A stretch of 64,000 nucleotides of DNA from Clostridium swellfunianum (GCF_023656515.1 NZ_JAMOFV010000006.1:2481957-2545956); one strand, 5' to 3'; counted from the first letter of the stretch, positions 8,741 through 16,790 are shown. Numbers and translations are program-made. Notes: a model not told the origin generated them from the letters alone.

Positions 8741-9775
8741 TTATCTCCAGAGAAGCCCGCATAATAGCTCAAACAAGTCAAAAAACACCTTAGGATTTTT
8801 ACCTGTAAGCTGCTGAATTCTCTCGAGCCTATAGTTTAAAGTATTTCTATGTATATTCATCCTTCGTGCTATTGCATTAATATCTCCATTTTCCTCAAGA
8901 TAAATCTGCAAAGTTTGTAGCAGCTCAATTTTGTTTCCAGCTGTATCAAGATTAGAAAATAGCGAAACAAACGACTCTTTATTTTTGCTGGATAAGTTTA
9001 TAAAAAACTCTAATTCTTCATAGCTATATATTTTTGTAAAAGGCTTTAATTTACTACCACATCTCAAGATTAATTCTGCTTTTTCAAGAGCTATAGCAGC
9101 ATTTTCGTGTTCTTGTCCCAAGGCTATTTTTTCAACATCGCTGCTTTCCTTTAATTTCTCAATTAAGGTACTATAGCTGTAGGTATTCGAAATAAAAAAT
9201 ATAATTTTATTGCACTCCAACTCGCAATAATTGCCAAACTGCTCAGAGAGTGTTTTAAACGTCTTCGTCCTTATATTACCTTCAACAAGTACAACCTTTG
9301 TTTTCTTTAAAAGATCAATACCATAATTCTTTGCCTTTTGAATAAAGTCCGTATCATAATCTGTTTTCCTGTGGGCAAGCTCGTTGTAAAACTTCTGTTT
9401 ATCTAATTTACTATTTTGAATTTCTAAATCCTTCTTTGCCTGCTCAATAAGAAGAACCGCAGTGACACCCACTAGCTTGCTGAACTTTCTAACCTCATCA
9501 GGATTACCTGTAATTCCAATTACCCCAATCACCTTATCATTTACAATGATAGGTTCATTAACCCCTGGCTTAACCCCTTCAGCTTCCTGGTATATCTCAT
9601 TTATAACACCACTCTCAATTGCTCTTATTGCTCCATCATGAATAATCCCAATACGACTTTTATCTCCACTTCCTATTACAATTCCCTTTTCGTCCATAAC
9701 GTTTATATTATAAGGAATAACCTTCATCATTTCTTCTGCAATTTTTTGTGCAGTCCTTTTTGATAATTTCATCAT
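8741..9775 (-). CDS. CdaR/sugar diacid-type transcriptional regulator
   Basis: A 344-residue regulator. Residues 1-130 form a putative sugar-diacid-recognition domain (LSKRTAQKIAEEMMKVIPYN, NVMDEKGIVIGSG). A central GGDEF-like remnant follows, and the C-terminus is a PucR-type helix-turn-helix with the signature INAIARRMNIHRNTLNYRLERI. It is very probably an activator of the upstream-lying glycerate kinase gene (9885-11027, same strand), as CdaR is for glycerate and glucarate genes. The start could be ATG 9775 or the adjacent ATG. A terminator lies between the kinase and this gene, so it has its own promoter. Confidence 0.9.
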   Translation of the reverse strand: MMKLSKRTAQKIAEEMMKVIPYNINVMDEKGIVIGSGDKSRIGIIHDGAIRAIESGVINEIYQEAEGVKPGVNEPIIVNDKVIGVIGITGNPDEVRKFSKLVGVTAVLLIEQAKKDLEIQNSKLDKQKFYNELAHRKTDYDTDFIQKAKNYGIDLLKKTKVVLVEGNIRTKTFKTLSEQFGNYCELECNKIIFFISNTYSYSTLIEKLKESSDVEKIALGQEHENAAIALEKAELILRCGSKLKPFTKIYSYEELEFFINLSSKNKESFVSLFSNLDTAGNKIELLQTLQIYLEENGDINAIARRMNIHRNTLNYRLERIQQLTGKNPKVFFDLFELLCGLLWR

Positions 9776-9841
9776 CTCACACCTACTTGATAAACAATAA
9801 ATATTTTTTTCATTCTGTTTATCTATACTTATTTAATGATA

Positions 9842-9880
9842 ATAAAAGATATCCGTACAAGCAAGCTTATACGGATATTT
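9842..9880 (-). terminator. Terminator after the glycerate kinase gene
   Basis: 9-bp stem ATATCCGTA / TACGGATAT with CTTTTATT on the transcribed minus strand, immediately after the kinase stop codon. Confidence 0.75.
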
Positions 9881-9884
9881 TCTA

Positions 9885-11027
9885 CTACAATATATTTATT
9901 AATCTTATTATATTTTCTGCAGTCTTTTCAATATTTTCCGGACCTTTTGCTAGAGCTTCTTCTATAGGACTAACACCCTTCATAATTCCGAATATGGCAT
10001 CAATGCCTTTTTCATATACCGGTTCAATTCCTTCGCCAATTCTACCAGCTAAAGCTATAACAGGCTTATTGTACTTTTTAGCTACAATTGCAACCCCAAG
10101 AGGAGTTTTACCATATTGAGTTTGGAAGTCTATACTTCCTTCTCCTGTCCAAACCATATCAGCAGCCTGAACTTTTTCTTCAAGCTTTGAGTACTCTATA
10201 ACCATATCTATACCCTTCTTAAGAGTACCGTTTAAAAAGGCCATAAGACCAGCACCAAGCCCCCCTGCTGCCCCAGCACCAGGAGTTTCTAAAACATCTT
10301 TGCCAAGCTGTTCTTTTATAACTGACGCATAATGACTTAAATTATTATCTAAAGCTTCAACCATTTCAGGAGTAGCACCCTTTTGCGGTCCAAACACTCT
10401 TGATGCTCCTTTTTCTCCACAAAGTGGATTTGTAACGTCGCAGGCAACTTCTATGGAGACTTCCTTTAGTCTTGCATCAAAACTTGATAAATCTATCTTT
10501 GCTACCTTCCCTAGTTCTCCACCCCCAAAGCCAATTTCTTTTCCTTCCTTGTCTAGAAGCATTCCGCCTAATGCTTGAACAACCCCAACACCACCGTCAT
10601 TAGTGGCACTTCCGCCTATTCCTATTAAAAGCTTTTTAACTCCATGATCTAGACAAGCTTTAATTAACTGACCCGTACCATAAGTTGTTGTTATTAAAGG
10701 GTTTCTTATTTCAGGCGGAACCAAATGAATTCCACTTGCGCTGGCCATTTCAAGTATTCCAGTTTCACCGTCGCCAAGAATACCATACTTCGCTTCTACT
10801 TCATTGCCAAGCGGTCCAACTACCTTTAGTGAATATACTTTACCTTCAGTTGCATCTACTAAAGACTGCATAGTTCCTTCTCCACCATCAGCCATTGGTA
10901 CATGTATGCAAGTTATGCTGCTGCTAGCCTTTTTTATCCCTTTTTCCATAGCCTCGCAAGCCTCTTTTGCAGTCATGCTTTCCTTAAAGGAATCCGGCGC
11001 CAATACAATAACAAAATCTTTTTTCAT
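9885..11027 (-). CDS. Glycerate kinase (GarK/GlxK family)
   Basis: A 380-residue enzyme that phosphorylates D-glycerate with ATP (2-phosphoglycerate in this family), feeding it into lower glycolysis. It has the family N-terminus APDSFKESMTAKEACEAM, the glycine-rich IGIGGSATNDGG motif, and the GAGAAGGLGAGLMAFL block. Length matches the family. The neighbouring CdaR-type regulator fits known glycerate operons. No dehydrogenase or transporter of the pathway is nearby, so the kinase seems to stand alone here. Confidence 0.95.
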   Translation of the reverse strand: MKKDFVIVLAPDSFKESMTAKEACEAMEKGIKKASSSITCIHVPMADGGEGTMQSLVDATEGKVYSLKVVGPLGNEVEAKYGILGDGETGILEMASASGIHLVPPEIRNPLITTTYGTGQLIKACLDHGVKKLLIGIGGSATNDGGVGVVQALGGMLLDKEGKEIGFGGGELGKVAKIDLSSFDARLKEVSIEVACDVTNPLCGEKGASRVFGPQKGATPEMVEALDNNLSHYASVIKEQLGKDVLETPGAGAAGGLGAGLMAFLNGTLKKGIDMVIEYSKLEEKVQAADMVWTGEGSIDFQTQYGKTPLGVAIVAKKYNKPVIALAGRIGEGIEPVYEKGIDAIFGIMKGVSPIEEALAKGPENIEKTAENIIRLINIL

Positions 11028-11160
11028 TGCTTATCCCCCCTATATTTATAGAAAGATTACTATTTTCCTGCCTTATATAATACATAATAATATTTTTATT
11101 ATATTACTAATACTGTCTATTTAATGTATTTTTTTGTTCAAATGCACAATTTTAAATTTA

Positions 11161-11206
11161 GAAACAAAAACAACTGCAGATTTTTTTCTACAGTTGTTTT
11201 TGTTTC
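11161..11206 (-). terminator. Terminator after the 77-residue protein gene
   Basis: Perfect 16-bp stem GAAACAAAAACAACTG and its complement, with T-runs inside the 3' arm. Confidence 0.75.
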
Positions 11207-11212
11207 TAACAG

Positions 11213-11446
11213 TTATCGGCTTTTCACAGACTGTTTGTTTGAGCTTTGTGCTTGCTGCTGATTATTTTGGATACTTTCCAAAGATGCCTGCTGAGCTGCA
11301 ATAACCAGCATAAGTGCCCCTACAGCAGTAATAAAATTTCCAAGCACATTTACTTCATCCGCTGTTCTATCGCTTGAAAGTATCAAAGCAACAGCATTAG
11401 CAAGTATAGTAAGCTCACCTGGAGAAACAGAGTTCGTAAATCCCAT
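11213..11446 (-). CDS. Small conserved-looking hypothetical protein
   Basis: A 77-residue protein I do not recognise. Residues 1-30 are mixed (GFTNSVSPGELTILANAVAL), residues 38-55 are hydrophobic (LGNFITAVGALMLVIAAQQA), and the C-terminal 25 residues are Gln/Ser-rich. One membrane-associated helix is possible but short. It has its own terminator and is separated by 80 bases from the gene upstream. The amino-acid pattern looks like a real protein; function unknown. Confidence 0.7.
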   Translation of the reverse strand: MGFTNSVSPGELTILANAVALILSSDRTADEVNVLGNFITAVGALMLVIAAQQASLESIQNNQQQAQSSNKQSVKSR

Positions 11447-11530
11447 TTAGCCTCAATCCTTGAATTAACTTGTTATAATATATTAAATGCAAAATGGTGC
11501 ATATTTGTTAATCCAACAAAAATCTATAAT

Positions 11531-12043
11531 TTACTTTAATTTTATAGATTTATATATAAAATATGCTATTGTGCCAAATATAACGCTTAGTTCCACAAAT
11601 ATAAAAGCCGGCCCCATTGGAAAGTGATTATTAAAAGCTCCCTGAATAATGCTCCATTGGAGATATACAAACAAATAGACCAATTCAGCTTTTAAAAAAA
11701 TTATCATCTTTCTTGCATTTTTATATTGAGCTTCTACATTTTTTTCCGTTATTTCTCTAGCATAACTATATATCTCTGGATACTTTTCCAAGAGAGATAG
11801 TAAAGAGTATAAAATCATTAATATTATCGGTATTGGCAGCAGAGTGCCGCGCCCACCCCATCCATCTGGATTTCCCTCAATGTTAAAATGTGTTGCAAAC
11901 CTAACCGGCAGCTTGCTCCAATAAACAGCTGGCAAAATCACGTTTATGATTATTCCTAAAGCTGCAACAATTTCAATCAGCTTTTCCAATCTAGTAAACG
12001 GTATTTTAAGTTTAGGATTTTTATACCCATTTACATTATACAT
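11531..12043 (-). CDS. DUF1648 domain membrane protein
   Basis: A 170-residue membrane protein with four predicted helices. Residues 38-68 carry the DUF1648 motif (YWSKLPVRFATHFNIEGNPD followed by GW), found in SdpI-like immunity proteins and other small membrane proteins. The last two helices pack around a WSIIQGAFNNHF loop. It lacks the SdpI C-terminal domain, so an immunity role cannot be claimed. It is monocistronic, between a terminator at 12148-12187 and an AT-rich gap. Confidence 0.8.
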   Translation of the reverse strand: MYNVNGYKNPKLKIPFTRLEKLIEIVAALGIIINVILPAVYWSKLPVRFATHFNIEGNPDGWGGRGTLLPIPIILMILYSLLSLLEKYPEIYSYAREITEKNVEAQYKNARKMIIFLKAELVYLFVYLQWSIIQGAFNNHFPMGPAFIFVELSVIFGTIAYFIYKSIKLK

Positions 12044-12147
12044 TTTTTAATCCCCCATCTGTAATATTATATTAATATATTACCATACGTTGAATATATT
12101 TACAAAATACATTCCTTACATATTTCTTACTCTATAGTCTTTATACC

Positions 12148-12187
12148 TTAAAATAAATACCGCTGGCTTAATCTAAACAGCGGTATT
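12148..12187 (-). terminator. Terminator after the CD3324-type gene
   Basis: Perfect 10-bp stem AATACCGCTG / CAGCGGTATT, 12-base loop, TTATTTTAAG tail on the minus strand. Confidence 0.8.
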
Positions 12188-12206
12188 AAAACATATATCT
12201 ATTAAT

Positions 12207-12518
12207 TTATATAACAGCTACTTCTCCCTCAAAGCTATGTCGGTTCATATCCTTGTTAAGCTTACATATAATTTTTCTTATACTATCCTCAGACAAGTTA
12301 TATTTACTTACAAGCTCATATACTGTAAAGCCTTCTTTATAAAATCTGTATATTTCAGCATTTCTTTTCTTAATGCTTTCTCTAGTCCCATTATTTTCGC
12401 CCCAACCCTTTCTCTCCGTATCTAAGGTTGGTATATAAACTAATTCACCCTGTATATATTTCTGAAGCTCCTTCAGTAACTCCGCAGGTAAAATTTCCTT
12501 TCCGTTTTTGTACTGCAA
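12207..12518 (-). CDS. CD3324 family protein (helix-turn-helix)
   Basis: A 103-residue protein of the clostridial CD3324 family: start QYKNGKEILPAELLKELQKY, then IQGELVYIP, then a RKGWGENNGTRESIKKRNAE segment and a C-terminal helix-turn-helix (YELVSKYNLSEDSIRKIICK). It resembles the Mor-like or sigma-70 region 4-like DNA-binding proteins of this group; DNA binding is inferred. TTG 12518 is the likely start, with GGGAGG 8 bases upstream and a TGA further upstream in frame. It overlaps the end of a 40-codon ORF, suggesting translational coupling. Confidence 0.82.
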   Translation of the reverse strand: MQYKNGKEILPAELLKELQKYIQGELVYIPTLDTERKGWGENNGTRESIKKRNAEIYRFYKEGFTVYELVSKYNLSEDSIRKIICKLNKDMNRHSFEGEVAVI

Positions 12519-12595
12519 TTGTTTGCCCTCCCTAAACTCACTACTTCACCTTTATTTACTACCTCATAAAATCCCTTAAAAACTTGATTAATCAT
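12473..12595 (-). CDS. Short 40-codon ORF overlapping the CD3324 gene
   Basis: ATG 12595 is preceded by GGAGG with 7-base spacing, better than the signal of the gene that follows. The ORF reads MINQVFKGFYEVVNKGEVVS..., is 40 residues long and stops inside the next gene (46-base overlap, different frame). It may be a real small protein or a leader ORF that delivers ribosomes to the TTG start of the CD3324 gene. The amino-acid sequence is not recognisable. Moderately supported. Confidence 0.45.
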   Translation of the reverse strand: MINQVFKGFYEVVNKGEVVSLGRANNCSTKTERKFYLRSY

Positions 12596-12863
12596 TATTA
12601 CTCCTCCTTTTTGTCGGAGCACGGAGCAATTAAAGATTGCTCGTTAAAGTCCATTCAGGACTTTAACCTCCTTATAAATATTTAAATATTTAAACATATA
12701 AATATATGTTTATTTAACAACGCAAAAGTCCCGCAGAAGGTAACCATCTGCGGGATAAATAACTTGCAGCTTTACTACAAGATTATCTTTAAAAAAAGAC
12801 ATTAAAAAAACAGGACATCTTCCTGCTGTTTCATAAAATCATATACGAAAATTCAGATGATGG
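12596..12863. other. Intergenic region with hairpins, no gene seen
   Basis: Contains the two-hairpin module at 12624-12668 and a CCCGCAGA / TCTGCGGG hairpin at 12732-12755. The rest is AT-rich sequence that probably holds the promoter of the CD3324 transcript. Confidence 0.5.
12624..12668 (+). repeat. Two-hairpin module, copy 1
   Basis: Hairpin 1: GAGCAAT / ATTGCTC with a 5-base loop. One G follows, then hairpin 2: TTAAAGTCC / GGACTTTAA with loop ATTCA, then CC. The same order, with a conserved hairpin-2 loop and compensating stem changes, recurs at 37555-37617 and, reversed, at 44546-44611. It lies in the 5' region of the CD3324 transcript. Confidence 0.6.
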
Positions 12864-13007
12864 TTAATATTTTACCCAATATTTAGTTAGTAATCGTAAA
12901 CCTCTAGTATTGTAATCATTATTAACCCCACCTCTCATCACATCTTGTTTCTTGAATAATTTTCCTCTAATTATATAATATAGAAACATACTATTATTGT
13001 CAACCAT
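12864..13007 (-). CDS. Small 47-residue ORF, unknown
   Basis: ATG 13007 has AGAGGTG seven bases upstream. The product begins MVDNNSMFLYYIIRGKLFKK and ends RGLRLLTKYWVKY. It is basic and aromatic, with a mixed hydrophobic/charged pattern, unlike a random frame in AT-rich DNA. A hairpin (GAGGAGG / CCTCCTC) lies 33-54 bases upstream of the start and could terminate or control it. I do not recognise a family. It may be a small peptide gene, but coding is only moderately likely. Confidence 0.4.
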   Translation of the reverse strand: MVDNNSMFLYYIIRGKLFKKQDVMRGGVNNDYNTRGLRLLTKYWVKY

Positions 13008-13210
13008 AAATATTCACCTCTATAAATCCCTCTGTTAAAGAGGAGGTTTTTAGGCCTCCTCAGCTTATACTTTGTATTTAGGCTCTAAGCCACCTCTTAG
13101 TTATGATCAAAACAATCAACTCCTTTACTACCATATTGACCGGTCAAGTTTATTATCCCATAAATATCCTTTTACTCTCAAGGTAAAGAATAGTTATAAT
13201 TAATTTTTCC
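13008..13210. other. Intergenic region with hairpin and 12-bp palindrome, no gene seen
   Basis: Holds the stem GAGGAGG / CCTCCTC at 13040-13061 and a perfect palindrome TTGACCGGTCAA at 13136-13147. In the plus direction the palindrome can act as a -35 (TTGACC) 17 bases before CATAAA, but no gene follows. It may be an operator for an unlinked regulator. Confidence 0.4.
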
Positions 13211-13243
13211 CAAAAAAATCAGCTCTTCTATCTGAAGAGCTGA
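13211..13243 (-). terminator. Terminator of thrS
   Basis: Perfect 10-bp stem TCAGCTCTTC / GAAGAGCTGA with a 5-base loop and a run of seven T on the minus strand. Confidence 0.9.
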
Positions 13244-13262
13244 CTATAAGTCTTAGTGCTTT

Positions 13263-15026
13263 TTATAAAGTTTTGTTTTCTATTTCTTCTCTGATTTTTG
13301 AAATAAACTCATATAATACAAAGCTGCCCTCATCGCCTTTTCTGCTTCTAACAGAAATAGTAGCCTCCTGCTGCTCTTTCTCCCCAAGGATAATCATATA
13401 AGGTACTCTTTCATTTCTTGCTTCTCTAATCTTGTAGCCTATCTTTTCCGCTCTGTCATCAAGCTCAACTCTAATACCTTTATCCTTAAGTACTTTAATT
13501 ACGCTTTCAGCATAGGAGTTGAACCTATCGGAAATAGGAAGTACCTTAACCTGAACTGGAGCTATCCAAGCTGGGAATTTACCTGCAAAGTGTTCTATCA
13601 ATATTCCAATAAAGCGTTCAATACTTCCAAATATAACTCTGTGAATTACTATAGGTCTATGCTTTTCTCCATCTCTTCCTATATAGTTTAAATCAAATCT
13701 TTGAGGAAGCTGGAAATCTAATTGAATAGTTCCACACTGCCAAGTTCTTCCTAAGCTATCTTCAAGATGAAAGTCTATCTTTGGACCATAGAAAGCGCCA
13801 TCGCCAGGATTTAATTTAAAAGGCATTCCTATATCCTCAAGCGCTCCTTGAAGTGCTTCCTCAGCCATCTTCCATTCCTCATCAGTTCCCATTGAGTTTT
13901 CTGGTCTAGTTGAAAGCTCTACGCTGTACTTAAAGCCAAATCTTCCATAAACCTCATCTATAAGCTTAACTACTCCTTTAATCTCATCCTTAATCTGCTC
14001 AGGAAGCATAAATATATGAGCATCATCCTGTGTAAAGGCTCTAACTCTCATTAGTCCATGAAGTGCTCCAGACAGTTCATGTCTGTGAACCCTTCCAAGT
14101 TCTCCTGCTCTTATAGGCAAATCTCTATAGGAATGAGTTTCTGATTTATAAACAAGCATTCCCCCTGGACAGTTCATTGGCTTTATTGCATATTCTTCCT
14201 CATCTATATTGACAGTGTACATATTTTCCTTATAGTGATACCAATGTCCTGAAGTTTCCCACAGCTGTTTATTTAGTATGATTGGAGTTTCTATTTCAAC
14301 ATAGCCAGCTTTTCTATGAAGCTCTCTCCAGTAATCTATAAGAATATTTTTCAGAACCATTCCCTTAGGTAGGAAAAATGGGAAACCCGGTCCTTCCTCC
14401 ATAAGTGCAAATAACTTAAGCTCTTTTCCAAGCTTTCTGTGATCTCTTTTTTTAGCTTCTTCAAGCATATTTAAATATTCGTCAAGCTCACTCTTCTTAG
14501 CAAAGGCTGTTCCGTATATTCTTTGAAGCATTTTATTTTTTTCGCTGCCTCTCCAATAGGCACCTGCAACTGATAAAAGCTTTATAGCTTTAACCTTGCC
14601 AGTTGAAAGCACATGTGGGCCGGCACATAAATCTATAAACTCTCCTTGTCTAAAAAAGCTTAATTCTTCGTCCTCTGGCAAATCATTAATAAGCTCTATT
14701 TTATATTTTTCACTACTTTCTTCCATAAGCTTTAAGGCTTCTTCTCTTGAAAGTACGGAGCGTTCAAGCTTCAAGTCCTCTTTAACAATTTTCATCATTT
14801 CTTCTTCAATCTTCTCAAGCATCTCAGAAGTAAATGGTTCATCTATATCAAAATCGTAATAGAAACCAGTATCTATTGCAGGTCCTATAGTTAATTGTGC
14901 TTCTGGGTATAATCTCTTTACAGCCTGAGCAAGTATATGAGCAGCAGTATGTCTTAACGCTCTTCTTCCATCTTCCTCGTTTGCAGCACTTACAACACTT
15001 CCATCTTTTAATATAACCTTTAACAT
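13263..15026 (-). CDS. thrS: Threonyl-tRNA synthetase with a truncated TGS domain
   Basis: A 587-residue class II synthetase that charges tRNA-Thr. It has the editing domain (HTAAH motif and DLCAGPH), then the catalytic core with the zinc-site Cys in MNCPGG, motif 2 region RVHRHELSGALHG, motif 3 around HRVIFGSIERFIGI, and the anticodon-binding domain. The usual N-terminal TGS domain of about 60 residues is nearly absent: MLKVILKDGSVVSA runs straight into the editing domain, so the enzyme is about 50 residues shorter than typical. ATG 15026 follows GGAGGGTTTAAA, so truncation is not a start-site error. It is controlled by the T-box upstream. Confidence 0.95.
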   Translation of the reverse strand: MLKVILKDGSVVSAANEEDGRRALRHTAAHILAQAVKRLYPEAQLTIGPAIDTGFYYDFDIDEPFTSEMLEKIEEEMMKIVKEDLKLERSVLSREEALKLMEESSEKYKIELINDLPEDEELSFFRQGEFIDLCAGPHVLSTGKVKAIKLLSVAGAYWRGSEKNKMLQRIYGTAFAKKSELDEYLNMLEEAKKRDHRKLGKELKLFALMEEGPGFPFFLPKGMVLKNILIDYWRELHRKAGYVEIETPIILNKQLWETSGHWYHYKENMYTVNIDEEEYAIKPMNCPGGMLVYKSETHSYRDLPIRAGELGRVHRHELSGALHGLMRVRAFTQDDAHIFMLPEQIKDEIKGVVKLIDEVYGRFGFKYSVELSTRPENSMGTDEEWKMAEEALQGALEDIGMPFKLNPGDGAFYGPKIDFHLEDSLGRTWQCGTIQLDFQLPQRFDLNYIGRDGEKHRPIVIHRVIFGSIERFIGILIEHFAGKFPAWIAPVQVKVLPISDRFNSYAESVIKVLKDKGIRVELDDRAEKIGYKIREARNERVPYMIILGEKEQQEATISVRSRKGDEGSFVLYEFISKIREEIENKTL

Positions 15027-15033
15027 TTTAAAC

Positions 15034-15168
15034 CCTCCTGTATTCCTTTATAGTACGTGTCAATTATTAATTGTCACGCCTCCTGTATTCCTTTATAGTA
15101 CGTAATAATTATTAATTATTACGCCTCCTGTATTCTTTAATAATACATAACAACTACAAATTGTTAAC
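15034..15168 (-). repeat. Three tandem 45-bp repeats upstream of thrS, each with an SD-like site and a palindrome
   Basis: Units start at 15034, 15079 and 15124. Each opens CCTCCTGTATTC and therefore carries GGAGG on the transcribed strand. Units 1 and 2 end in palindromes (GTCAATTATTAATTG; CGTAATAATTATTAATTATTACG without an extra base) whose sequences differ but still self-pair. Unit 3 is more diverged. The unit nearest thrS supplies the real ribosome binding site. Confidence 0.8.
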
Positions 15169-15230
15169 TTTTTTTATTGTTAACTTTTTATATTTTTATA
15201 AATTTATCTTTTTGTAAAATTTGAAAAATA

Positions 15231-15330
15231 AAAAAACTCGTCTCATGCCTAAACATGGGACGAGTTAACTCGCGGTTCCACCCAAATTACAGGTATAGCA
15301 AATAAAGCATTGCCCAAATTTAAAATGCAA
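15231..15330 (-). promoter_or_regulatory. Second, partial T-box module (antiterminator/terminator only)
   Basis: On the minus strand this holds the T-box sequence GGGTGGAACCGCG (plus-strand 15271-15283) followed by a terminator stem (15237-15265) and T-run. Fewer than 100 bases separate it from the terminator of the first module, which leaves no room for a stem I with its own specifier. It shares AATTTGGGTGGAA and TTTATTTGCT with the first module, so it appears to be a duplication of the 3' half. Confidence 0.8.
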
Positions 15331-15337
15331 TCTAAAA

Positions 15338-15589
15338 TAAAAAAACTCCTCCCTAAGCAAGGGACGAGATTATCGCGATTCCACCCAAATTACAGCAAAT
15401 AAATTACTATCACTGTCACTCAAAACCAATAACGCTGGCAAACGGATAAGCTTATATCCTTATGGGACTTCAGCCTTCAACTCAGAGGTGGTTTTCAATA
15501 ACACTTATTTTAAGAAGCCTTTCAGCCGGTGGGCTCCTCTCTCTGTTAAACAGTTGTTTATCTACTCTTCCTCTTCACAGTCTTTATTT
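15338..15589 (-). promoter_or_regulatory. Threonine T-box leader (complete)
   Basis: Minus-strand leader with stem I, a specifier loop reading ACC (plus-strand GGT at 15490-15492, placed two bases before the conserved CTCTGAG as in the tyrS leader), a T-box GGGTGGAATCGCG at 15373-15386, and a terminator with T-run at 15338-15368. Uncharged tRNA-Thr would pair with the specifier and T-box and allow read-through to thrS. Confidence 0.88.
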
Positions 15590-15595
15590 ATTGAT

Positions 15596-15624
15596 ATTAT
15601 ATTCCCCTAAAACAATATTGTCAA
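15596..15624 (-). promoter_or_regulatory. Sigma-A promoter of the thrS leader
   Basis: On the minus strand, TTGACA (15619-15624), a 17-base spacer and TATAAT (15596-15601), both hexamers perfect. Transcription would start near 15589, directly before stem I of the T-box. Confidence 0.9.
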
Positions 15625-15788
15625 TACTATATTAAAAATTTTCTTAAAATTAGAATTTTGTCATTTCTTATCAATAAATATTTGTACTCCAATTACCTCT
15701 TTAAATATTCTACTAACACATGTTTTATGCTAGAATAATATGTAAACACAAATTAAGTAACTTGTTGTTATACAGGAGATGAAGGAAT
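15625..15788. other. Divergent intergenic stretch, no gene seen
   Basis: AT-rich sequence between the divergent thrS leader and the diguanylate cyclase gene. It should hold the cyclase promoter; a TAGAATAAT near 15734 is a possible -10 but not convincing. Confidence 0.4.
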
Positions 15789-16790
15789 ATGCAGCAACCT
15801 GATTTCATGAAATTTTCAGATCAACAAAATATATTTTTTAAGGCTATATTTGATAATGCTGCAATAGGAATCGGTATATCAGACTTAAACGGGATACCCA
15901 TAGACTGTAATAAAGCCTTGCTTGATATGTTAGGTTATACACAAGAAGAAATAATACATCATAGCTTTGCAGAATTTACGCATCCAGAAGATATTGATGA
16001 AGATTTAGCATTAATTAAGGATCTTATAGATAATAAAATAAACTCTTATACACTGGAAAAAAGATATATTACAAAGTTTAATAAAATTATTTGGGCCAAG
16101 CTTACTGTATCCTTAATTAGAGATGCCTCTAACAATCCTCAATATGTTGTGGCTATGATAGAAAATATAACTGAAGCTAAAAAAGCTATGGAAGAGCTGG
16201 AAAAGTCACGAGAAACCGTGTTGGATATAAACGAAAAGCTAAGAAAGCTTAACGAGAAGCTTGAGCACTTATCTCTATGCGATGGCTTAACTGGCTTAAA
16301 TAACAGACGTTCCTTTGATGAATATTTAGAAAAAGAGTGGAAAAGAAGCTATAGAGAAGGTAAGCCTATATCTTTAATCCTTATAGATATTGATTATTTT
16401 AAAAGATATAACGATACTTATGGACATCAATATGGAGATGCTGCCTTAAAAAAGGTGGCTAGTGAAATAGATAATCTACTAATGCGTCCTGGGGATTTTG
16501 CAGCCCGCTATGGTGGCGAGGAGTTTGCTGTGATTCTTCCAAATACTGATGAGTCTGGTGCTGAATATATAGCCGAGATTTTAAGAACTGGAATAAAAAG
16601 CCTTAAAATTCCTAACAAATCTTCTAAGGTAGATAATTTTATAACTATAAGTTTAGGGGTTACTACTATGATTCCAAGAAAGCATTCAAACCTTAACGAA
16701 CTTATAGGCAAGGCTGATAAGGCATTGTATATGGCTAAGCAGCAAGGCAGGGACAGGTATAGTGTATATAATATAAACTGCGTTTATTAA
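15789..16790 (+). CDS. PAS-GGDEF diguanylate cyclase
   Basis: A 333-residue soluble protein. A PAS sensor (about residues 15-125; SDLNGIPIDCNKALLDMLGY) and a coiled linker precede a GGDEF domain (LCDGLTGLNNRRSFDEYLEK). The active site is YGGEEFAV, and an RxxD inhibitory site (RPGD) lies five residues before it, so the enzyme should make cyclic di-GMP from two GTP with product inhibition. No membrane segment is visible. AAGGAAT precedes ATG 15789. An HD-GYP phosphodiesterase in this window (20955-21941) could degrade the product. Confidence 0.93.
   Translation: MQQPDFMKFSDQQNIFFKAIFDNAAIGIGISDLNGIPIDCNKALLDMLGYTQEEIIHHSFAEFTHPEDIDEDLALIKDLIDNKINSYTLEKRYITKFNKIIWAKLTVSLIRDASNNPQYVVAMIENITEAKKAMEELEKSRETVLDINEKLRKLNEKLEHLSLCDGLTGLNNRRSFDEYLEKEWKRSYREGKPISLILIDIDYFKRYNDTYGHQYGDAALKKVASEIDNLLMRPGDFAARYGGEEFAVILPNTDESGAEYIAEILRTGIKSLKIPNKSSKVDNFITISLGVTTMIPRKHSNLNELIGKADKALYMAKQQGRDRYSVYNINCVY

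Noticed and set aside
11531-12043. SdpI-type immunity protein
   Set aside because: Only the DUF1648 part is present; the SdpI C-terminal domain and a toxin gene are missing.
15034-15168. CRISPR-like array of 45-bp repeats
   Set aside because: The repeats are contiguous with no spacers and lie in a leader region; no cas genes are near.
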